In this document: positions 19,809 to 28,830 of the stretch, one piece after another
Layout: each line of letters opens with the position of its first letter
How positions within the stretch are numbered: the first letter of the stretch is position 1
Assembly: GCF_022012475.1 (NCBI RefSeq)
Contig: NZ_JAKLWS010000010.1
Location: forward strand, 62,001-126,000
Direction of reading: 5' to 3'
DNA from: Rhodohalobacter sulfatireducens
GTDB lineage: Bacteria; Bacteroidota; Rhodothermia; Balneolales; Balneolaceae
DNA length: 64,000 bases
Made by a program: the position numbers and the translations under genes
The notes under the pieces: model-generated
The model's database searches: none
Seen by the model: only the letters and a program-made list of their open reading frames with translations
Told to the model about the DNA's origin: nothing

Positions 19809-21293
19809 ATGGGTAAACCAACCGGATTCATGGAGTTTGAGCGAAAGTCAACTCCATACCGAGATCCCAAAGACAGACTTGAAAGCTGGAATGAATTTTA
19901 CGAACCGTTAACTGAAGAAGAGCTGCAGCAACAGGGTGCGCGTTGTATGGACTGCGGTATCCCCTTTTGCCAAACCGGTTCAGAAATTGATAACAAATCT
20001 CTGGGATGCCCGGTCTACAACCTGATTCCTGAGTGGAACGATCTTGTTTACCGCGGTAAATGGAAAGAAGCTCTCCAGCGTCTTCATAAAACAAATAATT
20101 TCCCTGAGTTTACCGGCAGAGTCTGTCCGGCTCCATGTGAAGGATCTTGTGTTCTTGGTATCATCGAACCTCCTGTAGCCATCAAAAGTATTGAACAGGC
20201 CATTGTTGATAAAGGGTTTGAAGAAGGATGGGTTGTTGCAGAACCTCCTAAAAAACGAACCGGAAAAACAGTGGGTATTGTTGGTTCCGGCCCGGCAGGA
20301 CTTGCCGCCGCTGCTCAATTAAATAAAGCCGGTCACAAAGTAACCGTCTATGAACGAGCCGACAGAATTGGAGGATTGCTGACTTATGGCATCCCAAATA
20401 TGAAATTGGATAAATCGATTGTGAAGCGCCGGGTGGATCTGCTTGCCGAAGAGGGAGTTGAGTTTATTACGAATACGGAAATAGGCACCGATATTCCTGC
20501 ACAGGATCTGAAAGAAAAGCATGATGCTCTTGTACTTTGTGGTGGCGCTACCCGACCCCGGGATCTCCCGATTGACGGACGCGATCTGGACGGCATTCAC
20601 TTTGCAATGGATTTTCTGCATGCCGATACAAAAAGTCTTTTGGATTCAGATCACGAAGATGAAAAATTTATCTCTGCCAAAGACAAAAATGTAATTGTCA
20701 TTGGCGGTGGTGATACCGGAACAGACTGTGTAAGTACATCGATGCGCCACGGCTGTAAAAATCTAACTCAATTTGAGATTCTGCCGAAGCCTCCTGATGA
20801 GCGAGCAGATGAAAATCCATGGCCACAGTGGCCCAACGTGTATAAAGTGGACTATGGCCAGGAAGAGGCCGCCTCCATTTTTGGTGACGACCCGCGCCAA
20901 TATCAAGTGATGACAAAGAAATTTGTTGGTGATGGCAACGGTAATGTTAAGGAGCTTCACACAGTTCAAATAGAGTGGGTAACCGACGATAATGGACGCA
21001 AATCTCCTAAAGAGATCGAAGGAACTGAAAAAGTTTGGAAAGCAGATCTCGTTCTTTTGGCAATGGGATTCCTCGGGCCTGAAAATCCGGTTTTGGAACA
21101 GTTGAATGTTGAACGTGACGGTCGATCGAACGCTAAAGCCGAACACGAAGAGTACGATACAAGTGTTGAGGGCGTTTTTGCCGCCGGTGATATGCGCCGG
21201 GGACAAAGCCTGGTCGTTTGGGCCATCAACGAAGGCCGTGGGGCAGCCCGCGAATGCGACCGCTGGCTAATGGGAAGTACAGAACTCCCCTGA
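19809..21293 (+). CDS. gltD: glutamate synthase small subunit
   Basis: A 494-aa NAD(P)H-dependent subunit feeding electrons to GltB. N-terminal cysteines for two 4Fe-4S clusters are visible: [10 protein letters not shown] with [11 protein letters not shown], and [11 protein letters not shown]. The FAD site is [14 protein letters not shown], the NADPH site [12 protein letters not shown], and the C-terminal FAD contact [15 protein letters not shown]. Length and order match standard bacterial GltD. Probably co-transcribed with gltB; 18 bp later comes the CPBP protease gene. Confidence 0.97.
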   Translation: MGKPTGFMEFERKSTPYRDPKDRLESWNEFYEPLTEEELQQQGARCMDCGIPFCQTGSEIDNKSLGCPVYNLIPEWNDLVYRGKWKEALQRLHKTNNFPEFTGRVCPAPCEGSCVLGIIEPPVAIKSIEQAIVDKGFEEGWVVAEPPKKRTGKTVGIVGSGPAGLAAAAQLNKAGHKVTVYERADRIGGLLTYGIPNMKLDKSIVKRRVDLLAEEGVEFITNTEIGTDIPAQDLKEKHDALVLCGGATRPRDLPIDGRDLDGIHFAMDFLHADTKSLLDSDHEDEKFISAKDKNVIVIGGGDTGTDCVSTSMRHGCKNLTQFEILPKPPDERADENPWPQWPNVYKVDYGQEEAASIFGDDPRQYQVMTKKFVGDGNGNVKELHTVQIEWVTDDNGRKSPKEIEGTEKVWKADLVLLAMGFLGPENPVLEQLNVERDGRSNAKAEHEEYDTSVEGVFAAGDMRRGQSLVVWAINEGRGAARECDRWLMGSTELP

Positions 21294-21311
21294 TAACGAA
21301 TTTTATGAAAT

Positions 21312-22070
21312 ATGCAAGTGAAGGGCGGACATGATTTTCAATCAAACCTTTTACGTCCGGCACTTGTAAAACTGTTTCCAAAGGCATGGATACTGGCAGT
21401 ACTACTGTTTGATGTTCATGCCTTGATTCGTTTTGGCGGCCTCTGGAACTCTCTTCTGATTCCTCTCTCCATGATCATCATCTTGCCCCTCCCCTGGATT
21501 TTGTCAGATAAAGAGGGACGCCAAAACCTTGGACTAAAATCTCCAACATCCTGGAATTGGTTCGTAAACGGCTCATTTTTCGCAATTGGAGCCCTCATAT
21601 TATACATTGGATCTGCGTGGGTAATTTTTGGCACTTCTGAGAATAACTGGTTTGTTCAGCATGCGTTTATGCTTAAAGATTCTTTAGGTTCAATACCCGG
21701 TGAAACCTCACTCGAAACCAAGTTTTGGATCGTTACAATCCCGGCCATGATTTTCAGTCCTATTGGTGAAGAATTTCTTTATCGAGGCTGCATTCAAAAA
21801 AGTTTTTCGGATGAATGGGGTCCTAAAGTTGGTCAGATTGTCCAGGCAGGGACTTTTGCTTTCGTTCACCTCGCACATTATGGCCTGATGCCATTCCAGC
21901 CATTACTTATACTCATCTGGGTTCCTTCAATGTTTCTGACCGCTTTGGTCTTTGGTTGGATCGTCCAAAAAAGTGACTCTCTCTGGCTGGCCGTAGCAGC
22001 TCATGCGATTTTTAATCTTGGGATGAATGCAGTCGTCTTCCTGATGCTGCCAAACCAGGTTGGAGTCTAA
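21312..22070 (+). CDS. CPBP-family intramembrane glutamic endopeptidase
   Basis: A 252-aa polytopic membrane protein with the CPBP (Rce1/CaaX-protease-like) motifs: GEEFLYRG (EExxxR), GTFAFVHLAHYG (FxxxH) and AAHAIFNLGMN (HxxxN). These bind the catalytic water in intramembrane glutamic proteases. Bacterial members work in bacteriocin immunity, sortase-linked processing or unknown roles. It sits 18 bp after gltD, so it may ride on the glutamate-synthase transcript, without an obvious functional link. Confidence 0.88.
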   Translation: MQVKGGHDFQSNLLRPALVKLFPKAWILAVLLFDVHALIRFGGLWNSLLIPLSMIIILPLPWILSDKEGRQNLGLKSPTSWNWFVNGSFFAIGALILYIGSAWVIFGTSENNWFVQHAFMLKDSLGSIPGETSLETKFWIVTIPAMIFSPIGEEFLYRGCIQKSFSDEWGPKVGQIVQAGTFAFVHLAHYGLMPFQPLLILIWVPSMFLTALVFGWIVQKSDSLWLAVAAHAIFNLGMNAVVFLMLPNQVGV

Positions 22071-22071
22071 A

Positions 22072-22533
22072 TTGAAAATCCGGCGTTTCCAACCACCCGA
22101 TACAGACCAAATTGCACAACTCTTCCACGATACCATTCGGTCTGTTAATCTTGGCGATTATTCCGAGAAACAAGTAAAAGCCCGGGCACCGGATGATATC
22201 TATTCTCGCGATTGGAAAGAGAAATGTTCATCAACTTACACACTGGTAGCAGACAGCAATGGAATCGTTGCCGGATTCGCACAACTTGACGATGACGGCC
22301 ATATTGACTGTTTTTATAGCCACAAAGATTTCCAGGGACAAGGTATCGGACGATTGCTTTTTGAAAAGATTGAGAGTGAGGCACAAAAAAGGAACCTTAC
22401 AAGGTTATTTCTTGAAGCAAGTATTACGGCCAAAGTCTTCTTTAAGAAAATAGGATTTGCTGTTACAAAGAAACAGACTGTAAAGATAAGAGGGGCTAAA
22501 CTCATTAATTATATCATGGAAAAAGAGCTATAA
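22072..22533 (+). CDS. GNAT family N-acetyltransferase
   Basis: No ATG fits the N-terminus. TTG at 22072 follows directly after the upstream stop (22068-22070) and gives MKIRRFQPPDTDQIAQLF, the usual start of this family; a second TTG at 22060 is the alternative. The fold is shown by the CoA-binding motif A GQGIGRLLFEKIES and the preceding IDCFYSHKDFQ strand. It transfers acetyl to an unknown amine. Translation is likely coupled to the CPBP gene. Confidence 0.85.
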   Translation: MKIRRFQPPDTDQIAQLFHDTIRSVNLGDYSEKQVKARAPDDIYSRDWKEKCSSTYTLVADSNGIVAGFAQLDDDGHIDCFYSHKDFQGQGIGRLLFEKIESEAQKRNLTRLFLEASITAKVFFKKIGFAVTKKQTVKIRGAKLINYIMEKEL

Positions 22534-22595
22534 ATAAGTTATTCCTCAAGTTTTCAGAATTATTACATTCAATAAATGACAATCAAGGCCCATTA

Positions 22596-23111
22596 ATGAT
22601 GAATGTAAAATTTACGATCTGTTTTTCGATCATCATTCTTTCTTTGAGTCCTCATCAAATTTTTTCCCAGGAACTTCAACCGAATTCTAATTCAAATCCA
22701 CTTTCAGGGTTTGAAACGATTATTGGAGGTGAATGGCATCAGCAAGGAGGTTATCAAATATTCAAATGGGGACTTGGAAAAAAATCCGTGATTGCTGAAA
22801 ACTATTTTATAGTGGAAGGAGAGGCTCAAAAAGTCTCTGAGGGAGTTTGGTTCTGGCATCCCGAAGAGCAACAGATCAAAGGCTATTTTACTGCTATCAA
22901 CATGCCGGTTGAGTTTTTTGATTACACGACGCGATTTACAGATGATGGAATAGAGAGTGATTTATCCGCTTACAATTCATCGGGTCAATTAACTCAGTAT
23001 TCTGAAAAATGGGTTTTTGATGATCAGAATCAGATTTCCTGGACACTTTATTCGCTGGAAGGCAATGAAAAAAAGCAGGTTATGGGAGGAGTTTTAAAAA
23101 GAGAGAATTAA
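22596..23111 (+). CDS. secreted protein of unknown function (beta-rich)
   Basis: A 171-aa protein with a signal peptide (hydrophobic residues ~5-22, ending IFSQE). The mature part alternates short polar and hydrophobic strands (GEWHQQGGYQIFKWG, EGVWFWHPEEQQIKGYF, EKWVFDDQNQISWTLYS), suggesting a lipocalin-like or DUF1579-like barrel that binds small ligands. The family is not recognised with certainty and no catalytic residues are apparent. Confidence 0.65.
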   Translation: MMNVKFTICFSIIILSLSPHQIFSQELQPNSNSNPLSGFETIIGGEWHQQGGYQIFKWGLGKKSVIAENYFIVEGEAQKVSEGVWFWHPEEQQIKGYFTAINMPVEFFDYTTRFTDDGIESDLSAYNSSGQLTQYSEKWVFDDQNQISWTLYSLEGNEKKQVMGGVLKREN

Positions 23112-23193
23112 ATTAATCCATTAAAAACCGAACCATAGATTTTCATCATAAGAAGGCTAACAATCATTCAAACTTCAAACCATCTCTTAAGAT

Positions 23194-23664
23194 ATGGTTC
23201 AGCATAAACTTTCCTTAATTCTGTGCTTTTCATTTGGACTTCTTTCTATGCAAACTGTCGAAATCGAAACAAATAGGTTGAACTCAGCATCTGTTTCAAT
23301 TTCAGACACATCTGATACCGGTTATAATCATGAACTGGCAGAGGAGCTTGGAGCTGACGATTACGGAATGCGTCAATATGTGATGGCATTTTTGAAAACG
23401 GGTCCCAATCCAAGTACAGATTCAACCGAAGCGATGAAACTTCAGAGGACTCATTTGGATAATATCAGGCGAATGGCCGAAGCGGGTGACTTATTATTAG
23501 CCGGACCTTTTATGGATGATGGTGAAGTTCGTGGAATCTATGTGTTTGATGTGCGCACCGTTGAAGAAGCCAGGAAACTTACCGAAACCGACCCTGCTAT
23601 CCGGGCAGGTGCTCTTGAAATGGAGCTGCATCCTTGGTATGGTTCAGCTGCATTGATGAAATAA
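23194..23664 (+). CDS. exported YciI-like protein
   Basis: A 156-aa protein. Residues 1-20 form a plausible signal segment, followed by a linker and a YCII-type ferredoxin-like domain: YVMAFLKTGPNP, QRTHLDNIRRMAEAGDLLLAGPF, GIYVFDVRTVEEARKL, and DPAIRAGALEMELHPWYGSA with the conserved His/Asp-type region. YciI domains are small ligand-binding or dehalogenase-like modules. Export is unusual for the family and suggests a periplasmic role. Followed directly by a nest of repeats. Confidence 0.8.
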   Translation: MVQHKLSLILCFSFGLLSMQTVEIETNRLNSASVSISDTSDTGYNHELAEELGADDYGMRQYVMAFLKTGPNPSTDSTEAMKLQRTHLDNIRRMAEAGDLLLAGPFMDDGEVRGIYVFDVRTVEEARKLTETDPAIRAGALEMELHPWYGSAALMK

Positions 23665-23713
23665 ATGAGATTCACTCGCAGATTAGTAAGCAGAATCCGT
23701 AGCCTCGAAAAGA

Positions 23714-23809
23714 AGACATGGTTTTTTTTCTTTATGAGAAAAGATATTGAACTGATTCTCAAGACAGAGCTAATTGAGAATGTTTAATTGGCTTTAAAAT
23801 ACCATATCT
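23714..23809. repeat. TIR element, copy A (96 bp)
   Basis: Starts AGACATGGTTTTTTTT and ends TAAAATACCATATCT, forming imperfect terminal inverted repeats. An inner hairpin ATTCTCAA...TTGAGAAT encloses a loop containing CAGAGCT. It is ~85% identical to copy C over its whole length. No coding capacity. Confidence 0.8.
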
Positions 23810-23822
23810 ATTGGAATAAACT

Positions 23823-24058
23823 GTCTAAAACGCGTTTACCAGTTAAGACCCTTCATGTGGCGGGGATGGAGGTCTTAACCACTCAATAACGTGAATAACC
23901 GAGGTGCCCACAACCCTTCTCGCAAGGCGATCCCTTTGGGAAAGGAACTTCGCTCCGCTGCGTACCTCAAGGTTGTTTGATTTGAGCCTCCTTGAAGAGT
24001 CCGCAGGACCTCCAAGAGTGGCGGGGATAGAGCTCTAACCGGTAAACGCGTGTCTAAA
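23823..24058. mobile_element. 222-bp MITE-like inverted-repeat element with flanking duplication
   Basis: Terminal inverted repeats ACGCGTTTACCAGTTA (23830-23845) and TAACCGGTAAACGCGT (24036-24051) match at 15 of 16 positions. The element is bracketed by the direct repeat GTCTAAA (23823-23829 and 24052-24058; 8 bp if the shared T is counted), as a target-site duplication would be. Inside are a 9-bp hairpin (GTTAAGACC 23842-23850 / GGTCTTAAC 23871-23879) and two direct copies of GTGGCGGGGATNGAG near the two ends. No transposase is encoded, so movement would need a partner elsewhere. Confidence 0.75.
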
Positions 24059-24068
24059 CAAATATTGG

Positions 24069-24164
24069 AGACATTGTATTTTTTTGAGATGGCAAGTATT
24101 CCTAGCCCTTTCAAAATTTTGAAATGGTTTAGAAGTTTTAAATGGCATTAAAAATACAATGTCT
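24069..24164. repeat. TIR element, copy B (96 bp)
   Basis: Perfect 15-bp terminal inverted repeats AGACATTGTATTTTT / AAAAATACAATGTCT. The interior differs from copies A and C and contains the palindrome TTTCAAAATTTTGAAA. Same length as copy A. Confidence 0.82.
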
Positions 24165-24185
24165 TTAAAATCCTTAGTCAAGAGC

Positions 24186-24282
24186 AGACATGGTTTTTTT
24201 TCTATATGAAATAAGCTACTGAATTGATTCTCAATGCAGAGCTTGTTGAGAATGTTTAATTAGCGCTAAAAATACCATGTCT
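24186..24282. repeat. TIR element, copy C (97 bp), overlapping a stop codon
   Basis: Ends AGACATGGT / ACCATGTCT are perfect inverted repeats with T- and A-runs inside. The inner hairpin ATTCTCAA/TTGAGAAT is kept while the loop varies from copy A. Its last bases (24281-24282) form part of the TAG stop of the flavin oxidoreductase gene on the minus strand. Confidence 0.82.
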
Positions 24283-25306
24283 AAGTAGTCGCCTTTCTGA
24301 CCTCAGGAGCCACTTCAGTCGCAAATAACTCAATAGATCGCATTAATTTTTTGTGAGGAATACTTCCAACACTCATCTGGATCGAAAAACGATCATGACC
24401 AAATATTTCATATTGATGCAAAATCTTTTCTATCACCTGCTGTGGACTTCCAACTACATTTGCTCCATGAAGGCCCATTGATGAATCAAACTGCTGTCGG
24501 CTCATGGGTGACCACCCTCTCTCCTTCCCGATTTTGTCCATCGTCTGTTTGAAAGCCGGAAAAGCGATATCGGCCGCTTCTTGAGAACTATCGGCGATAA
24601 AGCCATGTGAGTTGATACTTAAAGCCTTTGGCTGATGATCATTTTCCTTTGCACCTCGTTTATGCAGATCAGCAAAAGGTTTGAACTGAGCCGGTTGACC
24701 TCCAATTATAGCGAGTGCCATGGGAATCCCCAATGCCCCTGCACGATATGCGGACTGTGGAGTTCCACCAACAGCAATCCAAACCGGCAATGGATTTTGC
24801 ATCGGGTGAGGATGAATTTCGCGACCCGGTATTGACGCTCGGTATTTGCCGCTCCAATTGACTTTTTCTTCTTCTCGGAGCGTTAGGAGCAGGTCCAGTT
24901 TTTCAGCAAACAATTCATCATAATTATTTAGATCGTACCCAAACAGAGGAAAGGATTCAATAAAAGAACCACGACCCACCATAATTTCTGCCCGACCTTC
25001 TGACAGCAGATCAAGCGTGGAAAATTGTTGATAGACTCGCACCGGATCTTCTGATCCCAATACTGTCACCGCACTCGACAAGCGAATATTCTCAGTTCGG
25101 GCCGCAGCCGCTGCAAGAATTACCGAAGGCGCTGATGAGATATACTCCTCCCGATGATGCTCCCCGATTCCCACTACATCCAAACCGGCCTGATCTGCCA
25201 ATTCAATCTCTTCCATTAAGTTCGCCAGACGCTTTGAGGGATGTAGTTTTTCCCCTGTTTCTGAATCCGGTGTGTTTTCAACAAACGTGTATAAACCTAA
25301 TTCCAT
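24281..25306 (-). CDS. LLM-class flavin-dependent oxidoreductase
   Basis: A 341-aa luciferase-like monooxygenase (TIM-barrel). Visible marks: [10 protein letters not shown] (strand 1), [14 protein letters not shown] (the EHH motif of the F420/FMN site), [30 protein letters not shown], and the [16 protein letters not shown] phosphate loop. It would use reduced flavin and O2 on an unknown substrate. Monocistronic; its stop codon is built from the end of a repeat element, so the native C-terminus may have been changed slightly. Confidence 0.92.
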   Translation of the reverse strand: MELGLYTFVENTPDSETGEKLHPSKRLANLMEEIELADQAGLDVVGIGEHHREEYISSAPSVILAAAAARTENIRLSSAVTVLGSEDPVRVYQQFSTLDLLSEGRAEIMVGRGSFIESFPLFGYDLNNYDELFAEKLDLLLTLREEEKVNWSGKYRASIPGREIHPHPMQNPLPVWIAVGGTPQSAYRAGALGIPMALAIIGGQPAQFKPFADLHKRGAKENDHQPKALSINSHGFIADSSQEAADIAFPAFKQTMDKIGKERGWSPMSRQQFDSSMGLHGANVVGSPQQVIEKILHQYEIFGHDRFSIQMSVGSIPHKKLMRSIELFATEVAPEVRKATT

Positions 25307-25568
25307 AGTTTCTATCTTTCAGTAATGATTTCACTGTTATGCAAATGAAGTGAACAAAATGAACGGAATGCGCAATCTTCAAATGTTATTGCTGTGAATT
25401 TGTCGCAATCGCTGATACTTCTTTGCACTGACTATATTCAGTATTTATAAATCGTTCAATATTAAACAATTTTTGAATCAATTAATACTTAGATCAAAAA
25501 TCAGAAAAAAGAGCAAGAATCAATATCTTAGCCGGAGAAACAATTCAAAATAAATCACAAAAAAAGAT

Positions 25569-26057
25569 ATGTCTGACCAACCAATTGCCGGACTTGTGAT
25601 GGGCAGCGACAGCGACTGGCCCACAATGAAAGAAGCCGCTGAAATCCTTGATGAGTTTAAAATTCCTTATGAAAAACGAGTAGTCTCAGCTCACAGAACC
25701 CCCGATCTGATGGCTGAATATGGGAAAACGGCTCGTGAAAGAGGTTTAAAAGTAATCATAGCCGGTGCCGGCGGAGCAGCTCATCTCCCCGGGATGTTGG
25801 CTGCCTACACGACATTGCCGGTCATTGGTGTTCCGGTGAAAACATCAGCTTTAGGAGGAGTTGACAGCCTCTACTCCATCGTGCAGATGCCCAATGGTGT
25901 TCCCGTTGCAACGGTGGCAATCGGAAAAGCAAAAAATGCAGGATTACTTTGTGCTCGAATCTTAGGGGCTGAAAACAGTGATATTGCAAAGAAACTTGAA
26001 GATTATCACACAGCGATGGCAGAAGAATCCCTGGAGAAAACCAAGAATTTGACATAG
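25569..26057 (+). CDS. purE: N5-carboxyaminoimidazole ribonucleotide mutase
   Basis: A 162-aa Pur[10 protein letters not shown] (phosphate loop), [12 protein letters not shown] (catalytic His region), [13 protein letters not shown], and [19 protein letters not shown] are all family signatures. It rearranges N5-CAIR to CAIR in purine synthesis as an octamer in the cytosol. purK is not adjacent; the next gene is a lipoprotein, so purE is probably transcribed alone or with it. Confidence 0.97.
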   Translation: MSDQPIAGLVMGSDSDWPTMKEAAEILDEFKIPYEKRVVSAHRTPDLMAEYGKTARERGLKVIIAGAGGAAHLPGMLAAYTTLPVIGVPVKTSALGGVDSLYSIVQMPNGVPVATVAIGKAKNAGLLCARILGAENSDIAKKLEDYHTAMAEESLEKTKNLT

Positions 26058-26090
26058 CCATAGAAACATTTTGAGAGTTCTCCTGTTTCA

Positions 26091-26897
26091 ATGAACTTGG
26101 AAAAAATCATTGCTTCTACATCTCATAGTTTTCTCCCTGTATACCTGATTTTGCTTTTTTTGATCTCTTGTAATCAACAAGAAAATCAAAAGAACAACGA
26201 ACCTTCTGAACGAACAAAATCAATCTCTTCTACAGATGATATTGATTTGAATCTACCGGCTATGTACACGGGGACTCTTCCTTGTGCTGATTGTCCCGGG
26301 ATCAACTATCAACTAATTCTCGAAGATGATGGATTCACGGAACTCTCTCAATACCGGGATCGATCTCCTGCAAAGTTTGAGGAAACGGGATCCTGGTCTG
26401 CTAATAAAGACACGTTAACCCTGGTGGGACAGGAAGATTTAATTCTGAAAAGATTTCTGTTTCATAAAGACAGCCTGACCTTACTCGACAGGAATAATCA
26501 GAAAATTAACGGAGATTTAGCCGATATGTATGTGTTAGAGAGAGTTGGGAATCAAGAATCGATTCGAAAGCACCACCAAAAACTTTCAGAACAGGGTTTT
26601 ATATTTTTTGCAGCGGGAAATGAACCTTTTTGGTCAATCAAGATAGATTCTTTAAATCTAATGACATACGAAAAACCGGGTTCAACAAGAAACCTTGGAG
26701 AGGTAAGTCGATCTATGATTGAAAATGGAATACTCTTTGAGACATCGGCCGATTCTATTCAACTTTCAATCCGGGTTCAGGATAAATACTGCCGCGATTC
26801 TATGAGTGGCTACCTGTTTCCCGAAACCGTAACTGCAGTGATGCAATCATCTCAAGTGGATACTCTACGCGGTTGTGGACTTTTCCTGGAAAATTAA
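26091..26897 (+). CDS. NlpE-like lipoprotein with C-terminal COG3650-type domain
   Basis: A 268-aa lipoprotein: hydrophobic signal ending LLFLISC, then an NlpE N-terminal domain (YTGTLPCADCPGINYQLIL, with the CxxC of the family, and KDTLTLVGQEDLILKRF). A second domain at ~165-268 has AAGNEPFWSIKID and CGLFLEN, as in COG3650/META-associated membrane proteins. In E. coli NlpE senses outer-envelope stress through Cpx. No Cpx partner is adjacent, so function is inferred only as envelope-associated. Its stop shares the palindrome TTAA with the stop of the converging gene. Confidence 0.85.
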   Translation: MNLEKIIASTSHSFLPVYLILLFLISCNQQENQKNNEPSERTKSISSTDDIDLNLPAMYTGTLPCADCPGINYQLILEDDGFTELSQYRDRSPAKFEETGSWSANKDTLTLVGQEDLILKRFLFHKDSLTLLDRNNQKINGDLADMYVLERVGNQESIRKHHQKLSEQGFIFFAAGNEPFWSIKIDSLNLMTYEKPGSTRNLGEVSRSMIENGILFETSADSIQLSIRVQDKYCRDSMSGYLFPETVTAVMQSSQVDTLRGCGLFLEN

Positions 26898-27649
26898 GAT
26901 TTCCCCAATTCATTACGATTCAGGTCAATCACCTTTTCATAAGCTTCGAGAACAGCATCTGTTGTCTCACTTTGCAGGGTTTGGGTAACTTTTTTCACAG
27001 AGGAAATTGCATTTGAGGGTGAATATGGAAGTTTAACTTTCTCAAGAGCAGCGATATCTCCGCCTGAATCACCTATATAGGCAATCTCGTCCAGTGTTAC
27101 ATCCAGTTTGTTGCCCAATAATTTCATCCCCTGGAGTTTATTATTACCCGGCATTAAAATATTGACCGATACGTCGGTTGTATGAATTTCCAAGTCCGGA
27201 TGATCGGACTCAATTTTGTTCTTCATCACCGGGTACATCTCTTCAACGACTTTCTTATCCGGGCATACAATACCGGCATCCATCATTTTTGTAAACTCAA
27301 GTTGTGCTGTAGGAAATGAATTCAACAGATCATTTTTTATCCATTTCTTCATTGCCCGAATCGGCTTTAGTGCACCATCAGTACTGCTCAATGCCGTTTC
27401 AATCTGATTCCCTTCCCAGATGTAGAGTGCAGCACTTTCAAACACAAAAGGGATTCGTACATCCAGCCATTGGGCCACTGCCTCGGCATAGGGGTAAGGA
27501 CGACCCGTGCAAATTGTCAACGGAGGTACTGACTCATCCGTACGGCTTAAAAGATTCAACTCCCTGATTTTATTGATAGTCTCCCATTTTGGGGTCTGGA
27601 ACGGGTAAGAGATACAACCATCAATATCGGTTACAAATAATTTTATCAT
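26894..27649 (-). CDS. HAD-superfamily phosphatase (Cof-like)
   Basis: Start set at ATG 27649 (MIKLFVTDIDG). A GTG at 27670 overlaps the stop of the upstream gene and is the alternative. Motif I is VTDIDGC, the Thr motif II is LTICTGRPYPY, and the C-terminal motif IV region is IAYIGDSGGDIAALE. This is the type IIB HAD layout that dephosphorylates sugar phosphates or flavin nucleotides. Likely cotranscribed with the VWA gene, perhaps only by proximity. Confidence 0.88.
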   Translation of the reverse strand: MIKLFVTDIDGCISYPFQTPKWETINKIRELNLLSRTDESVPPLTICTGRPYPYAEAVAQWLDVRIPFVFESAALYIWEGNQIETALSSTDGALKPIRAMKKWIKNDLLNSFPTAQLEFTKMMDAGIVCPDKKVVEEMYPVMKNKIESDHPDLEIHTTDVSVNILMPGNNKLQGMKLLGNKLDVTLDEIAYIGDSGGDIAALEKVKLPYSPSNAISSVKKVTQTLQSETTDAVLEAYEKVIDLNRNELGKS

Positions 27650-27669
27650 TCCTAGTTCTGGTTTATTCA

Positions 27670-28698
27670 CTATTTCTCAAAAATCCGGGGTTTTGTTTCG
27701 GGGAAAAACAAAGTGATCATCAAAAAGAATAACCCGATACCCAATAGCACCTGGTACTGGTTTTTATAGTCTGCAAATTCCTGGCTGGAAAACTCGCCTC
27801 TTTCCAGTTCATCTAACCTTGAAAAAAACGGTTCGATATTGTCACTGCCTGACCGAATTTCGTAGTACTCTCCGCCCCCTGCATTGGCAATATTTCTCAT
27901 CGCATCTGATTCAAGACGAGTGGTAATCGTATTCCCGCTATTGTCGCGTTCGTAAGAAGCAAGCGTTCCATTTTCGTCATATACCGGAATGGGTGCCCCA
28001 TTTGGTGTTCCAATTCCAATGGAGAATGTTACTACATTACTCTCCACCAGCTCTTCTAATTGAGCATCGTAACCTGGGCCATGATTTTCTCCATCCCCCA
28101 CAAATAACAAAACATCAGCAGCATTTCCCTGTTCCTGCTCATCAAGAGAATTAAAACTGTCCTGTGCGGTTCTCATTGCTGCACTAAAATTCGTACCACC
28201 GGACGGCATCTGATCTGAATTGGCTATATCAATAAACAGCCGGAGTGCAGAATAATCTGTTGTAAAGGGAACCTGGAGAAACGCCTGATCGGTAAAAATC
28301 AGCAACCCGATCCTGTCGCCCTGAAGTCGATTAATGAGCCGATTGATCTCAAATTTGGCCTTTTCAAGACGGCTGGGACGGACATCTTCCGCATTCATAC
28401 TGGTTGAAAGATCCAACGCCACCATTAAATTCACTCCTTTTCTTTGAACCTCCCGAACTTCTGTACCGATTTTTGGTCCGGCAAGTGCCACGATAAAAAA
28501 GAGAGTAGCTGCGAGGAAAGAAATCAGGCGTACCTTATCCCCGGTTTTCCAAAAATTCTTCCGGAGCTGCTGTACCAAGCGGTTATCAAAATACTCAGAT
28601 CGCCGCTCCCCCTGCTGACGCTTATGCCACCAATATCCGCCATAAAGCAGCGGTATCAGTAGTAAAAACCATAAATAGAATCCGTCTTCCCAGATCAT
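27670..28698 (-). CDS. VWA-domain membrane protein (BatA/BatB-like)
   Basis: A 342-aa protein with an N-terminal membrane segment (YLWFLLLIPLLYGGYWW), a second one near 60-77, a von Willebrand A domain with the MIDAS motif (VALDLSTSMNAEDV, DxSxS), LLIFTDQAFLQVPFT, VGDGENHG, and a C-terminal membrane anchor (LGIGLFFLMITLFFPET). It matches the aerotolerance-operon Bat proteins that work with a MoxR ATPase. Neither moxR nor the usual bat partners are nearby, so it is either relocated or works alone. Confidence 0.88.
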   Translation of the reverse strand: MIWEDGFYLWFLLLIPLLYGGYWWHKRQQGERRSEYFDNRLVQQLRKNFWKTGDKVRLISFLAATLFFIVALAGPKIGTEVREVQRKGVNLMVALDLSTSMNAEDVRPSRLEKAKFEINRLINRLQGDRIGLLIFTDQAFLQVPFTTDYSALRLFIDIANSDQMPSGGTNFSAAMRTAQDSFNSLDEQEQGNAADVLLFVGDGENHGPGYDAQLEELVESNVVTFSIGIGTPNGAPIPVYDENGTLASYERDNSGNTITTRLESDAMRNIANAGGGEYYEIRSGSDNIEPFFSRLDELERGEFSSQEFADYKNQYQVLLGIGLFFLMITLFFPETKPRIFEK

Positions 28699-28830
28699 TT
28701 TTCACCAACTTTTTTTATGTGATTCAAAAGATAACATTATTACAATTATATATAAGGTTTGATTTTTATTGAATTCTAATGACTCAACACTCAGAGAATC
28801 AAACAAATTCTGCTATATTTTCCGGTGCGT

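Larger units (their letters stand above)
23665..24280. other. 600-bp intergenic nest of four inverted-repeat elements
   Basis: No gene is supported. The stretch holds three 96-97-bp TIR elements (23714, 24069, 24186) and, between the first two, a 222-bp inverted-repeat element at 23830-24051 flanked by a short direct repeat. These cover about 510 of 616 bases. An open frame at 23875-24114 on the minus strand lies inside the 222-bp element and is a by-product of it. Confidence 0.8.

Noticed and set aside
21312-22070. CPBP protease as part of a bacteriocin or immunity system
   Set aside because: No small peptide precursor or export gene is near; the gene simply follows gltD.
23875-24114. minus-strand 79-aa frame
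   Set aside because: It lies wholly within the inverted-repeat element and the adjacent copy B, and shows no coding features.
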